Assembly: GCF_902498915.1 (NCBI RefSeq)
Contig: NZ_CABVLQ010000001.1
Length of the DNA: 64,000 nucleotides
Source: Escherichia ruysiae
GTDB taxonomy: Bacteria; Pseudomonadota; Gammaproteobacteria; Enterobacterales; Enterobacteriaceae
Reading direction: 5' to 3' (one strand)
The translations under genes and the position numbers were made by a program. The notes beneath the pieces were generated by a model, which saw nothing but the letters and a program-made list of their open reading frames with translations, was not told the DNA's origin and did not search any database. Position 1 is the first letter of the stretch. The number at the start of each line of letters is the position of its first letter. Positions 9,701 through 21,411 of this stretch are shown one piece after another.

Positions 9701-10110
9701 GAATCCGCAATCTCGCGGGCGCGCTCCTGTTCTTGCTGAGCCTGACGGCTTTTATCCAGCAATTGACTACTGACCTGGAGAATTTCCTGATTCAGCGCGT
9801 CGGTAGACATCCCCGGCGACACGCTGCGCGGCTCATCACGCATGTTGTTCAACTGTGCGCGCAGAGTAGCGGAGAGTTTCGGGTAATTATCGATAACTTG
9901 CTGATATTGCTTGATGCGCTCAAGGGAGCTTTTTTGCTCCTCAAGCGCATTTAAGGCGGACTGGAGCGCCTCTACGACTTCTGGCTGCGCGGGCTTCGCC
10001 GCTTTTGCCTGCTCCAGTTCTTGTGAGATTTGTTTACTATCGGGGGCCGTCGCGGCGTACGCCCCCCAACTGAGGCACCAGGCCATCAGAAAAGTGATAA
10101 TCAGGCGCAC
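6787..10110 (-). CDS. mscM: Miniconductance mechanosensitive channel MscM
   Basis: Large MscS-family channel (1107 residues, usual length), formerly yjeP, which opens under membrane tension to release solutes on hypo-osmotic shock. In order: a signal peptide ending ..LSWGAYA (about 1-19), a long periplasmic Gln/Glu-rich coiled-coil region (about 25-470), a set of transmembrane helices, then the MscS core with the pore helix around GVGLGFGLQEIFANFISG and a C-terminal cytoplasmic beta domain. It lies 21 nt after psd on the same strand, so the two are likely cotranscribed. Confidence 0.97.
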   Translation of the reverse strand: MRLIITFLMAWCLSWGAYAATAPDSKQISQELEQAKAAKPAQPEVVEALQSALNALEEQKSSLERIKQYQQVIDNYPKLSATLRAQLNNMRDEPRSVSPGMSTDALNQEILQVSSQLLDKSRQAQQEQERAREIADSLNQLPQQQTDARRQLNEIERRLGTLTGNSPLNQAQNFALQADSARLKSLVDELELAQLSANNRQELARLRSALAEKESQQLDAYLQALRNQLNSQRQLEAERALESTELLAESSADLPKDIVAQFKINRELSAALNQQAQRMELVASQQRQATSQTLQVRQALNTLREQSQWLGSSNLLGEALRAQVARLPEMPKPQQLDTEMAQLRVQRLRYEDLLNKQPLLRQIHQADGQPLTAEQNRILEAQLRTQRELLNSLLQGGDTLLLELTKLKVSNGQLEDALKEVNEATHRYLFWTSDVRPMTIAWPLEIAQDLRRLISLDTFSQLGKATMMMLTSKETILPLFGALILVGCSIYSRRYFTRFLERSAAKVGKVTQDHFWLTLRTLFWSILVASPLPVLWMTLGYGLREAWPYPLAVAIGDGVTATVPLLWVVMICATFARPNGLFIAHFGWPRERVSRGMRYYLMSIGLIVPLIMALMMFDNLDDREFSGSLGRLCFILICGALAVVTLSLKKAGIPLYLNKEGSGDNIANHMLWNMMIGAPLVAILAAAVGYLATAQALLARLETSVAIWFLLLVVYHVIRRWMLIQRRRLAFDRAKHRRAEMLAQRARGEEEAHHHSSPEGAIEVDESEVDLDAISAQSLRLVRSILMLIALLSVIVLWSEIHSAFGFLENISLWDVTSTVQGVESLEPITLGAVLIAILVFIITTQLVRNLPALLELAILQHLDLTPGTGYAITTITKYLLMLIGGLVGFSMIGIEWSKLQWLVAALGVGLGFGLQEIFANFISGLIILFEKPIRIGDTVTIRDLTGSVTKINTRATTISDWDRKEIIVPNKAFITEQFINWSLSDSVTRVVLTIPAPADANSEEVTEILLTAARRCSLVIDNPAPEVFLVDLQQGIQIFELRIYAAEMGHRMPLRHEIHQLILAGFHAHGIDMPFPPFQMRLESLNGKQTGRTLTSAGRRRQAGSL

Positions 10111-10131
10111 GTCAGCGTTTCCTTTGATGGA

Positions 10132-11100
10132 TTAGACCTGGTCTTTTTTGTCGTCAACCAATGGGCTGGCGTCGTGTTCTGCCTCGATCTCTTCAGCAGG
10201 AAGCGGGGCTGGTTCAGCTTCTGGCGTAACAAAGGTTTCGGTAGATACTGCCAGCGGCTGACCAATTTTCGTGACAGACAGGCTTGCCAGTTGCTCAACC
10301 AGATTCACTTTACCTGGCGCAAACAAGTTGATAACGGTAGAGCCGAGTTTAAAGCGACCCATTTCCTGGCCTTTCAGCAGTGCCACCGAACCGTCGTTTT
10401 CCCCGGCAGGCCAGGTCCAGCGTTTGATGATGCCTTCGCGCGGCGGCGTAATGGTGCCAGCCCAGACAGTTTCAATGCTGCCAACAATCGTCGCCCCGAC
10501 CAGAATCTGCGCCATCGGGCCAAATTCGGTATCGAACAGGCAGATTACGCGTTCGTTACGGGCAAACAGATTTGGCACGTTCTGGGCAGTGAGATGGTTA
10601 ACGGAGAAGAGATCGCCCGGCACGTAGATCATCTCACGCAGGATACCGTTGCATGGCATATGTACGCGGTGATAGTCACGCGGGGAGAGGTAAGTGGTCA
10701 CAAACGTACCATTACGGAAGAGATCCGCCATCAGGTAGTTACCCGCCAGCAGGGCTTCGAGGCTGTAGTTGTGGCCTTTCGCTTGCAAGATTTTATCTTC
10801 TTCGATTTTACCTAACTGGCTAATAACGCCATCGGCAGGCATGACCAGGACATTGGGATCGGTATCGATTGGGCGCACATCGTCACGCAACGGACGGACA
10901 AAAAATTCGTTAAAGGTGCGGTAACTGGCGGTGTCCGGTTTCTGCGCCTCTTTCATGTCGACCTTGTAGTATTTAACGAACAGATCGATAACCAGTTTTG
11001 TCAGCCATCCTGCCCGCTTGCTTGCGCCCCAACCCGCCAGGCGAGTAAGCCATAGTTTTGGCAGAATGTACTGTAGCGAAAGTTTAAATGAATTTAACAA
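10132..11100 (-). CDS. psd: Phosphatidylserine decarboxylase proenzyme
   Basis: Makes phosphatidylethanolamine, the main E. coli phospholipid, by decarboxylating phosphatidylserine at the inner membrane. The 322-residue proenzyme cleaves itself at the LGST motif (residues 252-255), converting Ser254 to the pyruvoyl group of the alpha subunit. The tail after about residue 288 is acidic and poorly conserved. Psd lies downstream of rsgA and upstream of mscM; an 8-bp hairpin (11133-11154) sits just before it. Confidence 0.98.
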   Translation of the reverse strand: MLNSFKLSLQYILPKLWLTRLAGWGASKRAGWLTKLVIDLFVKYYKVDMKEAQKPDTASYRTFNEFFVRPLRDDVRPIDTDPNVLVMPADGVISQLGKIEEDKILQAKGHNYSLEALLAGNYLMADLFRNGTFVTTYLSPRDYHRVHMPCNGILREMIYVPGDLFSVNHLTAQNVPNLFARNERVICLFDTEFGPMAQILVGATIVGSIETVWAGTITPPREGIIKRWTWPAGENDGSVALLKGQEMGRFKLGSTVINLFAPGKVNLVEQLASLSVTKIGQPLAVSTETFVTPEAEPAPLPAEEIEAEHDASPLVDDKKDQV

Positions 11101-11196
11101 GGTAGCCTCCAGGCCATTGTTTTGTCGTTCCTGATCCGGCGTTCATGCCGGATCCTGAAAAAAAGGGGACGATTCTAACGACGGTTAGCTTAATTG

Positions 11197-12249
11197 TCAG
11201 TCATCCGTATCAGAAAAGTTTTTACGCGTTTTTACCTGCGCCATGCTTTCCAGAATACGGTGATAGTTTTCGAAACGAGTTTCCGCGATTTTCCCCTCAT
11301 CAACCGCTTCACGGATTGCGCAGCCCGGATCGGTATCGTGTTTGCAATCGCGATATTTACACAGGCCTAAGTAATCATGAAATTCGACAAAGCCTTGAGT
11401 GATTTGTTCCGGCGCCAGGTGCCAGAGGCCGAATTCACGCACGCCAGGGGAATCAATCACATCGCCTCCGTGCGGGAAGTGATACAGCCGGGCAGCAGTG
11501 GTGGTGTGCTGGCCGAGACCGGAGTTGTCTGAGACATCGTTGGTCAGGATCTCTTTTTGCAGACCCAGCAGCGCGTTAAGCAGACTCGATTTGCCGACGC
11601 CGGACTGTCCGGCAAAAATGCTGATGCGCCCGGTCAACGCCTCTTCCAGCGGTTTCAGCCCATCCTGAGTATGACTGGAAACCATCAATACGCGATAACC
11701 GATATTGCGGTAGATATCCATCTGTTCGTTGACGAATGCCATGCCTTCGTCGTCCAGCAGATCTATCTTGTTGAGCACAATAATCGGCTCAATCTGCAAG
11801 GTTTCGCAGGCCACCAGGTAACGGTCGATAATATTGAGCGACAGCTCCGGCAAAATGGCGGAGACAATAACAATCTGGTCGATGTTGGCGGCAATAGGTT
11901 TCACGCCGTCGTAAAAATCCGGGCGCGTCAACACTGAGGTGCGCTCATGTACTGCTTCCACGATCCCTTTGACATTTACGCCTTCCGCCGCCGGTTTACC
12001 CGGACGCCAGACCACGCGATCGCCGGTCACCAGCGAACGGATAGTACGGCGAATATTGCAGCGGTGAACTTCGCCGTCTGCGGATTCCACATCAGCGTGC
12101 ATACCAAAACGGCTGATGACGATACCTTCATCAGGCTCGCCAAACAGATTGTCGTCGTAGTCGGGCTTCTCCTTAGACGTTTTAAGACGACGCTGGTGAT
12201 TGGCGTTCACACGGCGCTGTTGGCCTTTGGAGAGTTTATTTTTACTCAA
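11197..12249 (-). CDS. rsgA: Ribosome small subunit-dependent GTPase RsgA
   Basis: Circularly permuted GTPase (350 residues) acting in late 30S subunit maturation; its GTPase is stimulated by the 30S. Domains in order: basic N-terminal tail, OB fold (about 35-100), permuted G domain with NKID then GQSGVGKSS (about residue 212) and DSPG, and a C-terminal zinc motif CKYRDCKHDTDPGC. The start is set at the TTG at 12249 (MSKNKLSKGQQ), preceded by AGGAG. An upstream in-frame codon would add 11 residues. It is divergent from orn. Confidence 0.96.
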   Translation of the reverse strand: MSKNKLSKGQQRRVNANHQRRLKTSKEKPDYDDNLFGEPDEGIVISRFGMHADVESADGEVHRCNIRRTIRSLVTGDRVVWRPGKPAAEGVNVKGIVEAVHERTSVLTRPDFYDGVKPIAANIDQIVIVSAILPELSLNIIDRYLVACETLQIEPIIVLNKIDLLDDEGMAFVNEQMDIYRNIGYRVLMVSSHTQDGLKPLEEALTGRISIFAGQSGVGKSSLLNALLGLQKEILTNDVSDNSGLGQHTTTAARLYHFPHGGDVIDSPGVREFGLWHLAPEQITQGFVEFHDYLGLCKYRDCKHDTDPGCAIREAVDEGKIAETRFENYHRILESMAQVKTRKNFSDTDD

Positions 12250-12344
12250 TCGTACTGACTCCTGGTCGCCCCTGATGGGCAAAACATCTATGATACACGC
12301 AATTGTGGATCAATATAGTCACTGTGAATGGGTGGAAAAATAGC

Positions 12345-12890
12345 ATGAGTGCCAATGAAAACAACCTGATTTGGATCGATCTTGAGATGACCGGTCTGGA
12401 TCCCGAGCGCGATCGCATTATTGAGATTGCCACGCTGGTGACCGATGCCAACCTGAATATTCTGGCGGAAGGGCCGACCATTGCAGTACACCAGTCTGAT
12501 GAACAACTGGCGTTGATGGATGACTGGAATGTCCGTACCCATACCGCCAGTGGGCTGGTGGAGCGCGTGAAGGCGAGCACAATGGGCGATCGCGAAGCAG
12601 AACTGGCGACGCTCGAGTTCTTAAAAGAGTGGGTGCCTGCGGGGAAATCGCCAATTTGTGGTAACAGCATCGGTCAGGATCGTCGCTTCCTGTTTAAATA
12701 TATGCCGGAACTGGAAGCCTACTTCCACTACCGTTATCTCGATGTCAGCACCCTGAAAGAGCTGGCGCGCCGCTGGAAGCCGGAAATTCTTGATGGTTTT
12801 ACCAAGCAGGGGACGCATCAGGCGATGGATGATATCCGTGAATCGGTGGCGGAGCTGGCTTACTATCGCGAGCATTTTATCAAGCTGTAA
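12345..12890 (+). CDS. orn: Oligoribonuclease
   Basis: Essential DEDDh-family 3'-5' exoribonuclease (181 residues) that degrades 2-5 nt RNAs and finishes mRNA decay. Visible are motif I (IDLEMTGLD, with the catalytic Asp-Glu pair), the central CGNSIGQDRRFL and the C-terminal HQAMDDIRES carrying the conserved His and Asp. The start MSANENNLIW at 12345 is the conserved one. Orn is divergent from rsgA; a small GC hairpin (12911-12933) follows the gene. Confidence 0.97.
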   Translation: MSANENNLIWIDLEMTGLDPERDRIIEIATLVTDANLNILAEGPTIAVHQSDEQLALMDDWNVRTHTASGLVERVKASTMGDREAELATLEFLKEWVPAGKSPICGNSIGQDRRFLFKYMPELEAYFHYRYLDVSTLKELARRWKPEILDGFTKQGTHQAMDDIRESVAELAYYREHFIKL

Positions 12891-13015
12891 AATTTTTCCT
12901 GGTCACGTAACCGCCGGATTCCACTTGCGGCGGCGTAGGTTTGGCGCTAAATTGAACGTCTTGCTGATAATTTCAGCACTTGAGATAAAAACTCAAAAAA
13001 AAATTTTTAGGGGGG

Positions 13016-13043
13016 TTGCAGAGGGAAAGATTTCTCGTATAAT
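13016..13043 (+). promoter_or_regulatory. glyVXY tRNA operon promoter
   Basis: TTGCAG and TATAAT with 16-bp spacing lie about 58 bp before the first tRNA-Gly. An A/T tract (nine A then TTTTTA) sits just upstream, like an UP element. A GC-rich stretch (GCGCCTCCCG) follows the -10, the discriminator type typical of stringently controlled stable RNA promoters. Confidence 0.75.
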
Positions 13044-13100
13044 GCGCCTCCCGTAACGACGCAGAAATGCGAAATTACGAAAGCAAAAATTAAGTAGTAC

Positions 13101-13176
<76 letters not shown>

Positions 13177-13211
13177 AAATTTGAAAGTGTTGTAAAGCAC
13201 AGACTACCCAA

Positions 13212-13287
<76 letters not shown>

Positions 13288-13322
13288 AAATTTGAAAGTG
13301 CTGTAAAGCACAGACCACCCAA

Positions 13323-13398
<76 letters not shown>

Positions 13399-13667
13399 AA
13401 TTCTCCTCCCAATAAAATATCCACAGCGACGCGATGCGTTATTGCTGGTTTTTGTTGTCTCTGACAAACTCTTGTAAACAGAGTTATCCACAGGTTCAGG
13501 CTGTAATCTTAATTTCAGAAAAACTTCGCACGGTGAATGGTAATTTTTCAACCTCTTGATATATAAGTTGAAAATTAAGATTGTGTTTTGTCGTATCGAT
13601 CACTTGACGATGATATTCGTCTTGAATTGCAATGCGTTTTTATTTTTATTCACAAGCTGTGGATGAA
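13399..13667. promoter_or_regulatory. datA: datA-like DnaA-binding locus
   Basis: The gap between glyY and queG holds four 9-mers matching the DnaA box TTATNCACA: ATATCCACA (13417-13425, one mismatch), TTATCCACA (13484-13492, perfect), TTATTCACA (13646-13654, perfect) and TCATCCACA on the reverse strand (13658-13666, one mismatch). Between the perfect boxes, TATCGATCACTTG (13594-13606) matches the IHF consensus WATCAANNNNTTR with one mismatch. From memory, E. coli datA lies near 94.7 min beside the glyVXY tRNAs and uses DnaA boxes flanking an IHF site to stimulate DnaA-ATP hydrolysis. Location and layout both fit. Confidence 0.75.
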
Positions 13668-14805
13668 TCAGGCATCACGTGGTAGTCCCTTTTCAATTAC
13701 ACGAACCAGACGCTGTTTTTTCGGTAATTGTACTTCGACCACGCAGGCATTTCGTCTCTCGATTTGCTGCGCAATCGCCCACGCTATATGCTCATCAAGA
13801 AGTGGATGCTCACCTTTACGACTTTCCAACGCCGTCAGAATCGCTTCATCCCAGGGCGCATTGCCTAATGCCACGGCGATATTACGCAGCCAGCGCAGGT
13901 GGCCTATACGGCGAATCGCCGAACCTTCCGTTATTTTTAAAAACTTCTCTTCGCTCCAGGCGAATAACTCAATGAGTTCCGGTGCGTGTAGTGGCTTGCG
14001 CGGGTTGAAATCATCTTCAGTTGTCAGTTGCGAATAGCGATTCCACGGGCAGATAAGCTGACAGTCATCGCAGCCGTAAATACGGTTTCCCATTAATGGG
14101 CGTAACTCTTCCGGGATTGCCCCTTCCAGTTCGATGGTGAGATAAGAGATACAGCGGCGAGCATCAACGGTATATGGCTCGACAATGGCGCCGGTCGGGC
14201 AAATCGTCATACAGGCCACGCATTTATCGCATCCTTCCTCGACTGGTTGATCCACAGGTAACGGAATATCAACCAGCAGTTCGCCTAAAAAGAAGAACGA
14301 GCCGGCTTCGCGATTGAGGATAAGTGAGTGCTTACCTGTCCAGCCAAGTCCCGCTTTTTCAGCCAGCGGGCGCTCAAGAACAGGCGCAGAATCGACAAAC
14401 GGTCTAAAATTCAGCGAAACACAATGTTGCTGAATCATCTCGCCCAGCTTTTTGAGTCGGTTGCGCAGAAGTTTGTGGTAGTCACGACCCAGCGCATAAC
14501 GGCTAACATAGCCGAGTTTGGGATTTTTCAGCGTGCTGGCAAATGCGGCGTTGGCAGGCAGGTAGTTCATCCGCACGCTGATCACGCGCAGCGTACCGGG
14601 CAATAACTCGTGGGGGCGGGCGCGCAGCATACCGTGACGCGCCATCCAGTCCATTTCGCCGTGGTATTGTTTGTCCAGCCATGCTTGCAGTTTTGGCTCG
14701 GACTCGCTGAGATCGGTATCGGTAATACCCACCTGCTGAAAGCCCAGTTCCAGCCCCCACTGTTTAATTTTTTGCGCTAACTGATTGAGATCGAGGGGCT
14801 CTGAC

Positions 14806-14807
<2 letters not shown>
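13668..14807 (-). CDS. queG: Epoxyqueuosine reductase QueG
   Basis: Cobalamin and iron-sulfur enzyme (379 residues) that performs the last step of queuosine biosynthesis, reducing epoxyqueuosine in tRNA anticodons to queuosine. Two ferredoxin-like cysteine clusters are visible: CDKCVACMTICPTGA and CDDCQLICPWNR. A C-terminal HEAT-like segment follows. The start MSEPLDLNQ at 14807 is the conserved one. Its ATG overlaps the divergent nnr start codon, so the queG promoter must lie inside nnr. Confidence 0.97.
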
Positions 14808-16786
<1,979 letters not shown>

Positions 16787-16803
16787 CCTTTGAAGGTGGC
16801 GGG

Positions 16804-18141
16804 ATGATGTATCGCATCAGAAATTGGTTGGTAGCGACGTTGGTGCTGCTGTGCGCGCAGGCTGGCGCCGCGACGCTCTCTGATATTCAGGTTTCTAATG
16901 GCAATCAACAGGCGCGGATAACGTTAAGTTTTATTGGCGATCCTGACTATGCATTTAGCCATCAAAGCAAACGCACCGTGGCGCTCGATATCAAACAAAC
17001 GGGCGTGATTCAGGGGCTGCCGTTGTTGTTCAGCGGTAATAATCTGGTGAAGGCGATTCGCTCTGGAACGCCAAAAGATGCGCAAACGCTGCGGCTGGTG
17101 GTCGATCTCACCGAAAACGGTAAAACCGAAGCGGTGAAGCGGCAGAATGGCAGCAATTACACCGTCGTCTTTACGATTAATGCCGATGCGCCACCACCGC
17201 CTCCGCCGCCGCCCGTGGTTGCTAAACGTGTTGAAACGCCTGCGGTTGTCGCACCGCGCGTCAGCGAACCGGCGCGTAATCCGTTTAAAACCGAGAGCAA
17301 CCGGGCTACGGGTGTCATCAGTAGCAATACGGTGACGCGTCCGGCAGCGCGCGCGACGGCTAACACTGGCGAAAAAATTGTCATCGCCATTGATGCCGGA
17401 CACGGTGGTCAGGATCCTGGCGCTATCGGCCCTGGCGGTACGCGGGAGAAAAATGTCACCATCGCCATCGCGCGTAAATTGCGTACTTTGCTCAATGATG
17501 ATCCGATGTTTAAGGGCGTTTTAACCCGTGACGGGGATTACTTTATCTCGGTGATGGGGCGCAGCGATGTGGCACGTAAGCAAAACGCCAATTTCCTTGT
17601 GTCGATTCACGCTGATGCCGCACCGAACCGCAGTGCTACCGGCGCTTCCGTGTGGGTGCTCTCTAACCGTCGCGCAAACAGTGAAATGGCAAGCTGGCTG
17701 GAACAGCACGAGAAACAGTCGGAGCTGCTGGGCGGGGCAGGCGATGTGCTGGCGAACAGTCAGTCTGACCCGTATTTAAGCCAGGCGGTGCTGGATTTAC
17801 AGTTCGGTCATTCCCAGCGGGTAGGGTATGATGTGGCGACCAGTATGATCAGTCAGTTGCAACGCATTGGCGAAATACATAAACGTCGACCAGAACACGC
17901 CAGCCTTGGCGTTCTGCGTTCGCCGGATATCCCGTCAGTACTGGTCGAAACCGGTTTTATCAGCAACAACAGCGAAGAACGTTTGCTGGCGAGCGACGAT
18001 TACCAACAACAGCTGGCAGAAGCCATTTACAAAGGCCTGCGCAATTACTTCCTTGCGCATCCGATGCAATCTGCGCCGCAGGGGGCAACGGCACAAACTG
18101 CCAGTACGGTGACGACACCAGATCGCACGCTGCCAAACTAA
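16804..18141 (+). CDS. amiB: N-acetylmuramoyl-L-alanine amidase AmiB
   Basis: Periplasmic zinc amidase (445 residues) that splits septal peptidoglycan so daughter cells separate; in E. coli it is activated by EnvC at the divisome. In order: signal peptide (about 1-22, ending AQAGA), AMIN domain for septal targeting (about 23-125), a linker with eight consecutive prolines, and the Amidase_3 domain (about 192-415). Zinc ligands are the His of IDAGHGGQD, the Glu of GTREKNV and the His of SIHADA. The tail is Thr/Ala-rich. Confidence 0.97.
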   Translation: MMYRIRNWLVATLVLLCAQAGAATLSDIQVSNGNQQARITLSFIGDPDYAFSHQSKRTVALDIKQTGVIQGLPLLFSGNNLVKAIRSGTPKDAQTLRLVVDLTENGKTEAVKRQNGSNYTVVFTINADAPPPPPPPPVVAKRVETPAVVAPRVSEPARNPFKTESNRATGVISSNTVTRPAARATANTGEKIVIAIDAGHGGQDPGAIGPGGTREKNVTIAIARKLRTLLNDDPMFKGVLTRDGDYFISVMGRSDVARKQNANFLVSIHADAAPNRSATGASVWVLSNRRANSEMASWLEQHEKQSELLGGAGDVLANSQSDPYLSQAVLDLQFGHSQRVGYDVATSMISQLQRIGEIHKRRPEHASLGVLRSPDIPSVLVETGFISNNSEERLLASDDYQQQLAEAIYKGLRNYFLAHPMQSAPQGATAQTASTVTTPDRTLPN

Positions 18142-18150
18142 GGATAATTG

Positions 18151-19998
18151 ATGCCAATTCAGGTCTTACCGCCACAACTGGCGAACCAGATTGCCGCAGG
18201 TGAGGTGGTCGAGCGACCTGCGTCGGTAGTCAAAGAACTGGTAGAAAACAGCCTCGATGCGGGTGCGACGCGCATCGATATTGATATCGAACGCGGTGGG
18301 GCGAAACTTATCCGCATTCGTGATAACGGCTGCGGTATCAAAAAAGATGAGCTGGCGCTGGCGCTGGCTCGTCATGCTACCAGTAAAATTGCCTCTCTGG
18401 ACGATCTCGAAGCTATTATCAGCCTGGGTTTTCGCGGTGAGGCGCTGGCGAGTATCAGTTCGGTTTCCCGCCTGACGCTCACTTCGCGCACTGCGGAACA
18501 GCAGGAAGCCTGGCAGGCTTATGCCGAAGGGCGTGATATGGACGTGACGGTTAAACCAGCGGCGCATCCGGTGGGAACAACGCTGGAGGTGCTGGATCTG
18601 TTCTACAACACTCCGGCGCGGCGCAAATTCCTGCGCACCGAGAAAACCGAATTTAACCATATCGATGAAATCATCCGCCGCATTGCGCTGGCGCGTTTCG
18701 ACGTCACTATCAACTTGTCGCATAACGGCAAAATTGTGCGCCAGTACCGCGCAGTGCCGGAAGGCGGGCAAAAAGAACGCCGTTTAGGGGCGATTTGTGG
18801 CACCGCTTTTCTCGAACATGCGCTGGCGATTGAATGGCAGCACGGCGATCTCACGCTGCGCGGCTGGGTGGCTGATCCGAATCACACCACGCCTGCACTG
18901 GCGGAAATTCAGTATTGCTACGTGAATGGGCGCATGATGCGCGATCGCCTGATCAATCATGCGATCCGCCAGGCCTGCGAAGACAAACTGGGCGCCGATC
19001 AGCAACCTGCGTTTGTGCTGTATCTGGAGATCGACCCGCATCAGGTGGACGTCAACGTGCACCCCGCCAAACACGAAGTGCGTTTCCATCAGTCGCGTCT
19101 GGTGCATGACTTTATCTATCAGGGTGTGCTGAGCGTGCTACAACAGCAACTGGAAACGCCGCTGCCGCTGGATGATGAACCACAACCTGCATCGCGCGCT
19201 ATCCCGGAAAACCGCGTAGCCGCAGGGCGTAATCATTTTGCAGAACCGGCAGTTCGTGAACCGGTAGCTCCACGCTACACTCCTGCGCCAGCATCAGGCA
19301 GTCGCCAGTCTGCTCCCTGGCCGAACGCGCAACCGGGCTACCAGAAACAGCAAGGCGAAGTGTATCGCCAGCTTTTGCAAACGCCTGCGCCGATGCTCAA
19401 ACCAAAAGCGCCAGAACCGCAGGAACTTACGCTGGCCTCGAATGGTCAAAGCTTTGGTCGGGTGTTGACTATCGTCAATTCCGACTGTGCGCTGCTGGAG
19501 CGTGACGGCAACATTTCACTTTTAGCCCTGGCGGTAGCGGAACGTTGGTTGCGTCAGATGCAACTGACGCCGGGTGAGGCGCCGGTTTGTGCCCAGCCGT
19601 TGCTTATTCCGTTGCGGCTAAAAGTCTCTGGCGAAGAAAAATCGGCATTAGAAAAAGCGCAGTCCGCTCTGGCGGAGTTAGGCATTGAATTTCAGTCTGA
19701 TGCGCAGCATGTGACCATCAGAGCCGTGCCTTTACCCTTACGCCAACAAAATTTACAAATCTTGATTCCTGAACTGATAGGCTACCTGGCGAAGCAGTCC
19801 GTATTCGAACCTGGCAATATTGCGCAGTGGATTGCACGAAATCTGATGAGCGAACATGCACAGTGGTCAATGGCTCAGGCCATTACCCTGCTGGCGGATG
19901 TAGAACGGTTATGTCCGCAGCTTGTGAAAACGCCGCCGGGTGGTCTGTTACAATCTGTTGATTTACGTCCGGCGCTAAAAGCCCTGAAAGATGAGTGA
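18151..19998 (+). CDS. mutL: DNA mismatch repair protein MutL
   Basis: GHKL ATPase (615 residues) linking MutS mismatch recognition to MutH nicking and UvrD unwinding. The N-terminal ATPase motifs DNGCGI and GFRGEALASIS are present, then a Pro/Gln-rich linker (about 335-430), then a dimerisation domain with the clamp-binding-like QPLLIP. The DQHAxxER endonuclease motif is absent, as expected in species with MutH. The ATG at 18151 is used; a TTG just upstream is ignored. It overlaps miaA by 8 nt. Confidence 0.98.
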   Translation: MPIQVLPPQLANQIAAGEVVERPASVVKELVENSLDAGATRIDIDIERGGAKLIRIRDNGCGIKKDELALALARHATSKIASLDDLEAIISLGFRGEALASISSVSRLTLTSRTAEQQEAWQAYAEGRDMDVTVKPAAHPVGTTLEVLDLFYNTPARRKFLRTEKTEFNHIDEIIRRIALARFDVTINLSHNGKIVRQYRAVPEGGQKERRLGAICGTAFLEHALAIEWQHGDLTLRGWVADPNHTTPALAEIQYCYVNGRMMRDRLINHAIRQACEDKLGADQQPAFVLYLEIDPHQVDVNVHPAKHEVRFHQSRLVHDFIYQGVLSVLQQQLETPLPLDDEPQPASRAIPENRVAAGRNHFAEPAVREPVAPRYTPAPASGSRQSAPWPNAQPGYQKQQGEVYRQLLQTPAPMLKPKAPEPQELTLASNGQSFGRVLTIVNSDCALLERDGNISLLALAVAERWLRQMQLTPGEAPVCAQPLLIPLRLKVSGEEKSALEKAQSALAELGIEFQSDAQHVTIRAVPLPLRQQNLQILIPELIGYLAKQSVFEPGNIAQWIARNLMSEHAQWSMAQAITLLADVERLCPQLVKTPPGGLLQSVDLRPALKALKDE

Positions 19999-20941
19999 TA
20001 TCAGTAAGGCGAGCCTGCCTAAGGCAATTTTTTTGATGGGGCCGACGGCCTCCGGTAAAACGGCGTTAGCCATTGAGCTGCGTAAAATTTTACCAGTAGA
20101 GTTGATAAGCGTTGATTCTGCCCTTATTTACAAAGGGATGGATATCGGGACGGCGAAGCCGAACGCTGAAGAGTTACTCGCCGCGCCGCACCGATTGCTG
20201 GATATTCGCGATCCGTCGCAGGCTTATTCGGCTGCTGATTTTCGTCGCGATGCGCTGGCGGAAATGGCCGATATCACGGCGGCGGGGCGAATCCCGCTGT
20301 TAGTGGGCGGTACTATGTTGTATTTCAAGGCGTTACTGGAGGGATTGTCGCCGCTACCGTCGGCGAACCCCGAAGTACGAGCCAGAATTGAGCAACAAGC
20401 GGCAGAGCAAGGTTGGGAGTCATTGCATCGTCAACTTCAGGAGATCGATCCTGTTGCGGCAGCAAGGATTCATCCAAATGATCCACAAAGGCTTTCCCGG
20501 GCACTGGAAGTTTTTTTCATTTCGGGTAAAACTTTAACGGAACTGACGCAAACGTCAGGAGACGCTCTACCGTATCAGGTGCATCAGTTCGCCATCGCCC
20601 CGGCGAGCCGTGAACTGCTCCATCAACGAATTGAGCAGCGTTTTCATCAGATGTTGGCTTCAGGTTTTGAAGCAGAAGTCCGGGCGCTTTTTGCCCGAGG
20701 AGATTTGCATACGGATTTGCCTTCCATTCGTTGCGTGGGTTATCGCCAGATGTGGTCTTACCTTGAAGGCGAAATCTCATACGATGAAATGGTTTATCGA
20801 GGTGTTTGCGCCACGAGACAGTTGGCGAAGCGGCAGATAACCTGGCTGCGTGGTTGGGAAGGGGTTCACTGGCTTGACAGTGAAAAACCAGAACAGGCGC
20901 GTGACGAAGTATTACAGGTTGTTGGTGCTATCGCAGGCTGA
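19991..20941 (+). CDS. miaA: tRNA dimethylallyltransferase MiaA
   Basis: Transfers a dimethylallyl group from DMAPP to A37 of tRNAs reading UNN codons, the first step toward ms2i6A; this modification supports efficient decoding, including of rpoS mRNA. The protein has 316 residues, with a P-loop GPTASGKT at 17-24, the ISVDSALIYKGMDIGTAKP substrate segment and a C-terminal CATRQLAKRQ motif. It starts inside mutL (8-nt overlap) and precedes hfq by 85 nt. In E. coli, hfq has promoters within and near miaA. Confidence 0.98.
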   Translation: MSDISKASLPKAIFLMGPTASGKTALAIELRKILPVELISVDSALIYKGMDIGTAKPNAEELLAAPHRLLDIRDPSQAYSAADFRRDALAEMADITAAGRIPLLVGGTMLYFKALLEGLSPLPSANPEVRARIEQQAAEQGWESLHRQLQEIDPVAAARIHPNDPQRLSRALEVFFISGKTLTELTQTSGDALPYQVHQFAIAPASRELLHQRIEQRFHQMLASGFEAEVRALFARGDLHTDLPSIRCVGYRQMWSYLEGEISYDEMVYRGVCATRQLAKRQITWLRGWEGVHWLDSEKPEQARDEVLQVVGAIAG

Positions 20942-21014
20942 ATGTGTACAATTGAGACGTATCGTGCGCAATTTTTTCAGAATCGAAAGGTTCAAAGTAC
21001 AAATAAGCATATAA

Positions 21015-21355
<341 letters not shown>

Positions 21356-21411
21356 ACACGGGGAGCCAGCGATCCTGCGTTCCCCGCTGATCTATTTAGA
21401 GGGTTTTACGC

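Noticed and set aside
10030..10815. 261-residue forward frame across the psd-mscM junction
   Set aside because: Antisense to two certain genes; no supporting start site.
17190..17215. Proline repeat in amiB as a frameshift or expansion artefact
   Set aside because: The frame is continuous and the linker position is normal for AmiB; it is a low-complexity linker.
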